A stretch of 64,000 bases of DNA, from positions 7,874,001 to 7,938,000 of the forward strand of contig NZ_CP108053.1 of assembly GCF_036173105.1 (NCBI RefSeq). The letters are read 5' to 3'. The notes beneath the pieces were generated by a model. That model searched no databases and had not been told where the DNA came from. It saw only the letters and a list, made by a program, of their open reading frames with translations. This DNA is from Streptomyces sp. NBC_00287. GTDB taxonomy: Bacteria; Actinomycetota; Actinomycetes; Streptomycetales; Streptomycetaceae. Positions 57,966 through 64,000 of the stretch are shown here, piece after piece. The first letter of the stretch is position 1, and each line of letters opens with the position of its first letter. Both the position numbers and the translations under genes were made by a program.

Positions 57966-58745
57966 TCACGAGGACCGCCGGGTGGAGGCGCGCAGGCCGT
58001 GGTACCAGCCGAGGACACGCCGTTCGACGAGTTGGAAGACGACGGACAGCAGAAAGCCCAGCAGACCGAGGACCAGAATGCCGGTCCACATGTCGGGGAT
58101 GGCGAAGCTGCGTTGGAACTGCACGATGGTGAAGCCGAGGCCGTTGCTGGCGGCGAACATCTCGCTGATGACCATCAGGATGATGCCGATGGACAGCGCC
58201 TGGCGCAGGCCCGCGAAGATCTGCGGACTCGCAGAGGGCAGCACTACATGCCGAAGGCGCGCCACGCCCGTGACGCCGTAACTGCGCGCGGTCTCCGCCA
58301 TCACCGGGTCGACCGCCCGCACTCCCTCGACGGTGTTGAGCAGGATCGGCCAGACACAGCCGCTGGCGATCACGGTGACCTTCATGGTGTCGCCGATCCC
58401 CGCGAACAGCATGATGACCGGCACCAACACGGGCGGCGGCACCGCCCGCAGGAACTCCAGCACCGGCTCGCACACTGCCCGCACCCGCCGATAGGAGCCG
58501 ATGACCGTGCCGAGCGCGACGCCCACCACGGCCGCGAGCGCGTAGCCGCCGGTGAGCCGCAGCACGCTGGGCGGGACGTCGTCCTTGAGGCGGTCGCCGG
58601 TCCAGACGTCCGGGAAGGTCTCCAGAATCGTCCGCAGCGGCGGCCAGTACACGTCCGTACTGCCGTCGGACGCCACCCACCACACGGCGACGAGCACGGC
58701 AGGCAGCGCGAACACGAAGGCGATCCGCAGAAACAGCAGCCTCAC
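57966..58745 (-). CDS. ABC transporter permease (SsuC/TauC type)
   Basis: A 259-residue BPD-type permease with about six helices. The EAA-like loop is VMAETARSYGVTGVARLRHV, followed by VLPSASPQIFAGLRQALSIG. The start is GTG 58745 overlapping the stop of the first permease (GTGA); longer open frame upstream is that gene's shadow. It pairs with the preceding permease, so the importer has two different membrane subunits. Confidence 0.9.
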   Translation of the reverse strand: MRLLFLRIAFVFALPAVLVAVWWVASDGSTDVYWPPLRTILETFPDVWTGDRLKDDVPPSVLRLTGGYALAAVVGVALGTVIGSYRRVRAVCEPVLEFLRAVPPPVLVPVIMLFAGIGDTMKVTVIASGCVWPILLNTVEGVRAVDPVMAETARSYGVTGVARLRHVVLPSASPQIFAGLRQALSIGIILMVISEMFAASNGLGFTIVQFQRSFAIPDMWTGILVLGLLGFLLSVVFQLVERRVLGWYHGLRASTRRSS

Positions 58746-59515
58746 ACCGCCACCTCCCCGCGCACCGACTGGTGCCAGGCCAGCGCCCGCCGCTCCACCG
58801 TCCGCGCGCCCACGTTGATCAGCAGCCCCAGCAGCCCGGTGACCACGATCAGCGCATACATCTCGGGCACCGCCTGCGAGGTCTGCGCGACCGCGATCCG
58901 GGCGCCCAACCCCGGGGCACCGATGACGAGTTCGGCGGTCACGGCGAGGATCAGCGCCACCGCGGCGGCGAGCCGGACCCCGGTCATGACGTACGGCAGC
59001 GCGGTCGGCCACAGCACATGCCGGATCCGCGCCCAGGTGCCGAGACCGTACGACCGCGCCGTCTCGTCGGCGACCGGGTCGACGTCCTGGACGCCGTACA
59101 GGACCTGGATCAACACCTGCCAGAACGAGGCGTACACGACCAGCAGGAGGACCGAGCGGAGTTCGGTGCCGTACAGGAGCACGGCCAGCGGGATCAGGGC
59201 GACCGAGGGGATCGGGCGGAGGAACTCGATGGTGGAGGCGGTGGTTTCGCGGAGGTACGGCACCACCGAGATCACCACTCCCGCCACGATCCCCGCGCAG
59301 GAGGCCAGGATCAGGCCCAGCGCCCAGCCGGTCAGGGTGTCGCCGAGGGCGCTCCAGAAGGCGGAGTCGGCCACCTCGTCCCAGAACGCCTCGGCGATCC
59401 GGCTGGTCGGCGGGAAGTACGCCTCCTTGACCAGGCCGAGCCGCGGCACCGCCTCACCCAGGGCGAGGAAGGCCGCGAGCCCGGCCGCACCGAGTACGGC
59501 GTTCTGGCCCCTCAC
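58742..59515 (-). CDS. ABC transporter permease (SsuC/TauC type)
   Basis: A 257-residue permease of the same family as its neighbour. EFLRPIPSVALIPLAVLLYG is the conserved helix, and the loop VADETARSYGLGTWARIRHV is the ATPase contact. GTG 59515 overlaps the binding-protein stop (GTGA). A heterodimeric permease pair is less usual for this family, in which many systems use one permease gene. Confidence 0.9.
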   Translation of the reverse strand: MRGQNAVLGAAGLAAFLALGEAVPRLGLVKEAYFPPTSRIAEAFWDEVADSAFWSALGDTLTGWALGLILASCAGIVAGVVISVVPYLRETTASTIEFLRPIPSVALIPLAVLLYGTELRSVLLLVVYASFWQVLIQVLYGVQDVDPVADETARSYGLGTWARIRHVLWPTALPYVMTGVRLAAAVALILAVTAELVIGAPGLGARIAVAQTSQAVPEMYALIVVTGLLGLLINVGARTVERRALAWHQSVRGEVAV

Positions 59516-60483
59516 GACAGCAGCTTGTCCAGGTCCGGGGCCGTCTTGAACAGGCCGTCGTCCTCACCGAGTTGCATCAGCTTCTCGATCGAGGCCCGGT
59601 TCGGGTCCGCCGGCCACTTCGGCAGCGTCACCTGCTCCAGCACCGCGGGCGGGATCTTGGTGTACGTCGTGACGATCTGGCGCACCTCGTCGGGGTGGGC
59701 GTCGGCGTAGGCGAGGGACTCGGCGGTGGCGTCCTGGAACTTCTTCACCAACTCCGGGTTCTCCTGCGCGTACTGCGTGGAGGTGAAGTACATCGCCACC
59801 GTGAGGTTCGGGGCCACGTCGACCAGGGACGAGGCGATCTCACGGGCGCCCTGGCTCTTGATCGTGGCCAACGCCGGCTCCACCACCATCGCCGCGTCGA
59901 TCTGCCCGGCGTCGAGCGCTGCGGGCATCTGGTCGAAGGCGAGCTCGACGAACTGCACCTTGTCCGGGTCGCCGCCCGCCTTGCGCACCGACTCGCGCAC
60001 CGCGGTCTCGTTGATGTTCTTCAGCGTGTTGACGGCGACCTTCTTGCCCTCCAGGTCCTTCGGCGACTTCACCGCGCTGTCCTGCTTCACGGTGAGCCCG
60101 CCGAAGTCCTTGCCGTCCTCGCCGGTTGAGGCGATGCCATTGGCGATCGCCTTCACGGGAACGTTGTTGGACTGGGCGATCATCAGCGAGGTCATATTGC
60201 TGAACCCGAACTGGTACTGCCCGCTGACGACAGCAGGCACGATCGCCGCGCCGCCCTGAGCGGTCGTCAACTTCAGCTTCAGGCCCTGCTTTTCGTAGAA
60301 GCCCTTCTCCTGACCGAGGTAGAGGGGCGCGACGTCGACGATGGGGATGAGCCCCACGGTGACCGTCGTGACACCGCCGGACGAACCCTTCCCGTCCGAC
60401 GAACCACCGTCGTCGGACGAGCCGCAGGCCGTCACGGCGAACAGAAAAGTGCCGGCCGCGACAGCGGCGAGCAGACGACGCAT
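59512..60483 (-). CDS. NMT1/THI5-like (NitT/TauT) substrate-binding lipoprotein
   Basis: A 323-residue binding protein. The signal has a lipobox with Cys20 (AVTAC) and a Ser/Gly linker. Family motifs: VGLIPIVDVAPLYLGQEKGF, KSPKDLEGKKVAVNT, and AALDAGQIDAAMVVEP. Relatives bind nitrate, sulfonates, taurine, pyrimidine precursors or aromatic acids. ATG 60483 follows AGGAGGAG. It is divergent from a PcaR-like IclR regulator and next to Rieske oxygenase genes, so an aromatic or methylated organic acid is my best guess for the ligand. Confidence 0.92.
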   Translation of the reverse strand: MRRLLAAVAAGTFLFAVTACGSSDDGGSSDGKGSSGGVTTVTVGLIPIVDVAPLYLGQEKGFYEKQGLKLKLTTAQGGAAIVPAVVSGQYQFGFSNMTSLMIAQSNNVPVKAIANGIASTGEDGKDFGGLTVKQDSAVKSPKDLEGKKVAVNTLKNINETAVRESVRKAGGDPDKVQFVELAFDQMPAALDAGQIDAAMVVEPALATIKSQGAREIASSLVDVAPNLTVAMYFTSTQYAQENPELVKKFQDATAESLAYADAHPDEVRQIVTTYTKIPPAVLEQVTLPKWPADPNRASIEKLMQLGEDDGLFKTAPDLDKLLS

Positions 60484-60609
60484 GACTCCTCCTGTGCAGA
60501 CAACGGTGTTCCGACAGGCTGTGCGCTGACCGCACAGTAGTGCTCAAGCGTGCTCAGCGGGAAGGTAGAGCCCCGTACCGATCGGGTCAACCAGTCCCGC
60601 CGGTTTCGC

Positions 60610-60626
60610 TGACAAAATTGTTGACA
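60610..60626. promoter_or_regulatory. Near-palindrome in the IclR/ABC divergent promoter
   Basis: TGACAAAATTGTTGACA is symmetric at 12 of 17 positions and is the only AT-rich spot in the 158-base gap between the binding-protein and IclR genes. It includes TTGACA. It is a candidate IclR operator; binding is inferred. Confidence 0.4.
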
Positions 60627-60641
60627 CTCCAGGAGGCGATG

Positions 60642-61457
60642 ATGCCCGAGCCGGACCGCGGACGCCACTTCGTGAACTCCTTCGCGCACGGACTCGCCGT
60701 CATCCGCTCCTTCGACGCCGAGCACCCGACCCGCACGCTCAGCGAGGTCGCCCGCGACTGCGAACTGACCCGCGCCGCCGCCCGCCGACTGCTGCTCACC
60801 CTGGCCGACCTCGGCTATGTCCACCAGGACGGACGCCAGTTCCGGCTCACCCCGCGGGTGCTGGAGCTGGGCTACTCCTACCTCTCCAGCTTCACGCTGC
60901 CCGAACTCGCCGAACCGCATCTCGAGCAACTCGTGGGCCGGATAAGGGAGTCGTCGTCCCTGTGCGTGCTGGACGGGGACGACATCGTCTACGTGGCCCG
61001 TGTGCCGACCAGTCGGATCATGACCGCGTCCATCACGGTGGGCACCCGCTTCCCGGCGCACGTGACCTCGGTCGGCCGGGTGATCCTCGCGCACCTGGCG
61101 GAGGAGGAGATCGAAACCCGGCTGGCGCGGGCGGACTTGAGCCCGCTGACCCCGCGCACCATGGTCGCGCCGGACGCGTTGCGGGCCGAACTGCGCCGGG
61201 TGCGCCGACAGGGGTACGCGATCGTCGACCAGGAACTGGAGTTGGGGCTCCGCTCGGTCGCCGCCCCGGTACGGGACCGGGGCGGCGAGGTGACGGCGGC
61301 CGTGAACATCGCGGTGCACGCGGGCCGCAACTCTCTGGAGTCCGTACGCCGTGATCTGCTGCCGCCGTTGCTGGACACGGTCGCCCGGATCGAGGCCGAC
61401 CTCAGGATCACAGGTCCAGCACGAGCCGCTTCCCCCGGCACCGGGACACACAGATGA
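60642..61457 (+). CDS. IclR-family regulator (PcaR/PcaU/PobR-like)
   Basis: A 271-residue IclR protein of the beta-ketoadipate regulator branch: SFAHGLAVIRSFDAEHPTRT, TLSEVARDCELTRAAARRLL (helix-turn-helix), GRQFRLTPRVLELGYSYLSS, and GTRFPAHVTSVGRVILAHL in the effector domain. PcaR/PobR relatives respond to protocatechuate pathway aromatics. ATG 60642 is five bases after AGGAGG; ATG 60639 is too close to it. It diverges from the ABC importer and converges on the reductase gene with a 50-base tail overlap, so it probably controls both. Confidence 0.92.
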   Translation: MPEPDRGRHFVNSFAHGLAVIRSFDAEHPTRTLSEVARDCELTRAAARRLLLTLADLGYVHQDGRQFRLTPRVLELGYSYLSSFTLPELAEPHLEQLVGRIRESSSLCVLDGDDIVYVARVPTSRIMTASITVGTRFPAHVTSVGRVILAHLAEEEIETRLARADLSPLTPRTMVAPDALRAELRRVRRQGYAIVDQELELGLRSVAAPVRDRGGEVTAAVNIAVHAGRNSLESVRRDLLPPLLDTVARIEADLRITGPARAASPGTGTHR

Positions 61458-62331
61458 GCATGGTCTCCCCGGCTTCACGCTCGGCGTCGGTGAGGACCGA
61501 GTCCCGGTGGTCGGGGACGCCTTCGACGACATCCGTCTCGCACGTCCCGCAGGTGCCCTCGGTGCAGGAGTACAGCACCTCGACACCGGCGGCCCGCACG
61601 GTGTCGAGCACGGAGACGCCGGGTGGGACGGTGAGGGTACGGCCGCTCTGGGCGAGGACGAGCTCGAACTCGGCGTCCGTTCCCGCCGGTTGCTCCTTCG
61701 GCTGGAACCGCTCGATGTGGAGGAACCCGGCGGGGCTGAGTGCTTCCACGGCGTCCAGGAGCGGGCCCGGCCCGCAGCAGTAGACGAGGGTGCCGTCGGG
61801 AAGGTCGTCGAGGACGGGCGCCAGGTCCAGCAGCCCGGTCTCGTCCTGGGGTGCGAGGGTCACGCGGTCGCCGTAGCCGCGGAGTTCCTCGGTGAAGGCC
61901 ATGGAGGCGCGGGTGCGGCCGCCGTACAAGAGGGTCCACTCGGCGCCCGCCGCCTCGGCCGCGGCGAGCATGGGGAGGATCGGGGTGATGCCGATTCCCC
62001 CGGCGATGAAGCGGTAGCGGGCAGCCGGCTGGAGCGCGAAGTGATTACGCGGACCGCGCACCTGGACCTTGTCGCCCTGCCCCAACTGCTCGTGAACGAA
62101 GGCCGATCCACCCCGCCCGTCCGGCTCCCGCAGCACCGCGATCCGCCAGGCGGAGCGGTCGCCGGGGTCGCCGCACAGGGAGTACTGCCGCTCCAGACCC
62201 GGACCGAGGAGGAGGTCGACATGGGCGCCGGGCTCCCAGGCCGGGAGCTGCTCGCCGAGAGGATGCCGGAGGGTCAGTTCGAGGACGTCGTGGGCCACGA
62301 AGTCCCTTTGCTGGACGACGAGTTCGATCAT
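61408..62331 (-). CDS. Phthalate/vanillate-type oxygenase reductase (FMN, [2Fe-2S])
   Basis: A 307-residue class IA oxygenase reductase: flavin domain (RQYSLCGDPGD), NAD domain (FIAGGIGITPILPML, VYCCGPGPLLDAV) and C-terminal plant-type ferredoxin with YSCTEGTCGTCETDV and a distant Cys in LICVSRC. It passes electrons from NAD(P)H to the Rieske oxygenase. ATG 62331 overlaps the stop of the 51-residue gene (ATGA). The family includes VanB; the oxygenase partner is two genes upstream. Substrate is not fixed by the sequence. Confidence 0.93.
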   Translation of the reverse strand: MIELVVQQRDFVAHDVLELTLRHPLGEQLPAWEPGAHVDLLLGPGLERQYSLCGDPGDRSAWRIAVLREPDGRGGSAFVHEQLGQGDKVQVRGPRNHFALQPAARYRFIAGGIGITPILPMLAAAEAAGAEWTLLYGGRTRASMAFTEELRGYGDRVTLAPQDETGLLDLAPVLDDLPDGTLVYCCGPGPLLDAVEALSPAGFLHIERFQPKEQPAGTDAEFELVLAQSGRTLTVPPGVSVLDTVRAAGVEVLYSCTEGTCGTCETDVVEGVPDHRDSVLTDAEREAGETMLICVSRCRGKRLVLDL

Positions 62332-62483
62332 TGGTCGTGTCCTTCGGGGTGGCCGAGCATCCACTCCCACATCTCGACGGGGTCCTCGGCGGTGTGCTGG
62401 GCGCCGCAATGGCAGGTGCCGTGCAGGACGTCGGTGCCCGGCAGCCAGTCGATGCGGTAGATCTCGCCGGTCGGAGAAGTCAC
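62328..62483 (-). CDS. 51-residue CxC protein between Rieske oxygenase and reductase
   Basis: A small gene easily missed: GTG 62483 overlaps the oxygenase stop (GTGA) and its own stop overlaps the reductase start (ATGA), so all three are translationally chained. The product has GTCHCGAQHTAEDPVEMWEW, a CxC with nearby histidines suited to metal binding, and a Trp/Glu-rich tail (MWEWMLGHPEG). No recognised domain. It may be an accessory metal-binding or assembly subunit. The double overlap is strong evidence that it is translated. Confidence 0.75.
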   Translation of the reverse strand: MTSPTGEIYRIDWLPGTDVLHGTCHCGAQHTAEDPVEMWEWMLGHPEGHDQ

Positions 62484-63550
62484 AGCACCTTCTCCACGGG
62501 CTTGTCGCCCTCCTCGACCAGCCGGGCGAGGATACGGCGGGCGGCCAGGCCGCCGGTGTCGATGTTGATGCTGAGCTCCTGGTAGCCGTGTCGCTCGGTG
62601 CCGAGCGTGCGCTGGAGCAGAGCGAGCGCGGTGACGTCCTGCATGACGACCGTGCGGTTGTTGCTCCGCAGAAACTCGGTGACCTCGGCGTCCTCCGTCG
62701 CCCAGTCCCGGGAGACCGCCCAGAAGTCGTACACCTTGCCGTCGGCGGACGGGGTGATGGCGTACGTGATCTCGGTGTGGAAGCCGCCCGGGTCGCTGCC
62801 GTCGGCCTCGGGCACGACCCCGACCGGAGCGACCCTGCTGTGCAGGAGGTAGAGACAGGGTGCGTGGTACTCGATGTCCTGCCAGCGCATGATCCGGCCG
62901 TTGATACCGGTCGACTTGGCGTAGAACGGCGGACACTCGGCGTCGTCCATGTGCCGGCTCACCCGCACGATCCCGGCCCCCTCGTCGACCTCCGTGGTGA
63001 TCGGCGTCTCGGCGACCTCGGGGGTGCCGATGTAACCGCCGTGCAAGTAGGTCTCGTGGGAGAGGTCGAGGAGGTTGTCGACGAGGAGGCCGTAGTCGCA
63101 GTCGATGGGCTCCATGCCGCGGACGGTGGTCCAGCCGGGGGAGTCGAGATGCCGGGCCCGGGGGATGACCTGCGGATCGGCGAGCGCCGGGTCGCCGATC
63201 CACACCCATACCAGCGAGTCCTGCTCGACGACGGGATAGGAGGCGACGCGGGCGGTGCGCGGTACGCGCTTCTGGCCCGGCACATACACGCACGTGCCGG
63301 TCGTGTCGTACGTGAACCCGTGGTACCCGCAGACGATCCGGTCTCCGTCGAGCCGGGTCGGCGCCTCGGACAGCGGGTACCGGCGGTGCACACACCGGTC
63401 GTGCAGCACCACCGGCGTGCCGTCCTCCTCGGTCCGGTAGAGGACGAGCGGCTCCCCGAGAACCGTCCGTCCGAGCAAATCGCGGCCGACCTCATGGCTG
63501 TAGGCGGCGACATACCACTGGTTCCTGGCGAAGGCGGTGATGTGCGGCAT
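62480..63550 (-). CDS. Rieske non-heme iron oxygenase (vanillate O-demethylase-like, VanA type)
   Basis: A 356-residue Rieske oxygenase alpha subunit. The Rieske ligands are Cys53/His55 (DRCVHRRYPLS) and Cys74/His77 (VCGYHGFTYD). The mononuclear iron site is in DNLLDLSHETYLHGG with His165 and His170 and a preceding Asp. The length and N-terminus (FARNQWYVAAYSHEVG) match O- or N-demethylases such as vanillate demethylase. ATG 63550 is used. It heads the operon oxygenase, small CxC protein, reductase. It likely demethylates an aromatic acid imported by the adjacent ABC system. Confidence 0.92.
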   Translation of the reverse strand: MPHITAFARNQWYVAAYSHEVGRDLLGRTVLGEPLVLYRTEEDGTPVVLHDRCVHRRYPLSEAPTRLDGDRIVCGYHGFTYDTTGTCVYVPGQKRVPRTARVASYPVVEQDSLVWVWIGDPALADPQVIPRARHLDSPGWTTVRGMEPIDCDYGLLVDNLLDLSHETYLHGGYIGTPEVAETPITTEVDEGAGIVRVSRHMDDAECPPFYAKSTGINGRIMRWQDIEYHAPCLYLLHSRVAPVGVVPEADGSDPGGFHTEITYAITPSADGKVYDFWAVSRDWATEDAEVTEFLRSNNRTVVMQDVTALALLQRTLGTERHGYQELSINIDTGGLAARRILARLVEEGDKPVEKVL

Positions 63551-64000
63551 CGTTGCGGCTCCCGTCTGTCTGCGGTGGTGGCATCGTCCGGAAGGGCGTC
63601 ACAGCGCCGCAATAGCTCTTCCGTCTCACGGAAGTTCCCCGCTCCTGGTTCAGTGAACTCCCCTTGCGCGTACGGGGGTGGGTGGCGGCCATGCCGGAAG
63701 AGCGTCTCTGATCAGCTTGGTGATCCTATGCAAGACCTAGGGTCTGGCATGGCTTGTGCCCACTGTGGAGGGGTGGCGTGGGCGTGCAGGTGGAAGCCCG
63801 CGCCCAGTGCTGCTCCTCGTGACCGGTGTCGGCGGGTGGTGGGTGTGCTGATCGTCGTCACGCCCTGGTGCCGGTGGGCTGCGCGGGGCAGCCGTCTCCG
63901 GCCCGGTGGTGCGTGTCCCTCCGGACGCTTGCCCGCCGGACCCGAGGGTCTGGTGGGGGAGGGTGCCCTGCGTCGCCTGGGCGCGGGGCGTGCGTTTCGG
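63551..64000. other. End of window: upstream region of the Rieske operon, no supportable gene
   Basis: 450 bases without a convincing reading frame on either strand, which is long for this dense region. It holds the two dyads listed separately and AGACCTAGGGTCT (63738-63750), a 5-bp-arm palindrome. The outer ~250 bases are G/T-rich (GGTGGTGGG runs) and lack codon bias. They could be the untranslated edge of a gene beyond the window or a decayed sequence. Confidence 0.45.
63618..63634. promoter_or_regulatory. Perfect palindrome upstream of the Rieske operon
   Basis: CTTCCGTCTCACGGAAG has 7-bp arms and a three-base centre, 68 bases before the oxygenase start. The TTCCG-N-CGGAA form is common for IclR-family operators. 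A second dyad GTTCAGTGAAC (63648-63658) follows 14 bases further out. Both are good candidates for binding by the adjacent IclR regulator. Confidence 0.5.

Noticed and set aside
1..64000. tRNA, rRNA, CRISPR array or intact insertion sequence
   Set aside because: I looked for TTCGA-type tRNA loops, regularly spaced repeats and transposase motifs and saw none that hold up.

Overview
The window is about 72-75% GC by eye, with strong third-position GC, frequent GTG/TTG starts, Tat signal peptides, many secreted glycoside hydrolases and sugar ABC transporters that lack their own ATPase. This is the profile of a Streptomyces (or close relative) chromosome, probably an arm or sub-arm region rich in catabolic genes. 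I see no rRNA, tRNA, CRISPR array, prophage or intact insertion sequence.

Layout. 1-4.8 kb: edge of an MMPL exporter, a VOC protein, a DesK/NarL-type two-component pair and a Tat lipoprotein sulfatase. 4.8-6.8 kb: secreted GH16 glucanase with two discoidin domains. 6.8-15.4 kb: MarR-MFS-hydrolase-IclR on the minus strand, divergent from an SDR/amidohydrolase/acyl-CoA ligase/MaoC operon, with a convergent PaaX regulator. 15.4-19.8 kb: three exported proteins (LamG-phosphoesterase, CehA/McbA PHP hydrolase, unknown secreted protein) in one operon. 19.8-33.5 kb: a divergent glycan locus. One arm holds a PfkB kinase, a sugar ABC importer and GH2; the other holds a DeoR regulator, GH4, GH38 and GH29. 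33.6-37.5 kb: sulfotransferase, GH18 chitinase with DasR-like operators, ATP-grasp ligase. 37.8-41.8 kb: phosphoesterase/phosphopantetheinyl transferase pair, then an XRE-ImmA/IrrE pair divergent from an MmyB-like protein.

41.9-49.0 kb: a trans-4-hydroxy-L-proline catabolic cluster. It has an epimerase, a three-subunit flavin/iron-sulfur dehydrogenase, a deaminase of the dihydrodipicolinate-synthase fold and a GntR regulator, with a divergent Xaa-Pro aminopeptidase. A 15-bp element (consensus TGTGACATNNTACTG) stands before three of these transcription units and is the best candidate operator in the window. 49.0-57.2 kb: a LacI-controlled alpha-glucan locus with an ABC importer, GH13 alpha-glucosidase and a secreted GH87-like alpha-1,3-glucanase. 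57.1-63.6 kb: a NitT/TauT-type ABC importer, a PcaR-like IclR regulator and a Rieske oxygenase/reductase pair with an overlooked 51-residue CxC protein between them. The last 450 bases hold no gene I can support.

The region is largely a set of independent import-and-degrade modules, each beside its own one-component regulator. Gene calls rest on reading frames, motifs, ribosome-binding sites and stop/start overlaps seen in the sequence. Substrates are inference from family knowledge.
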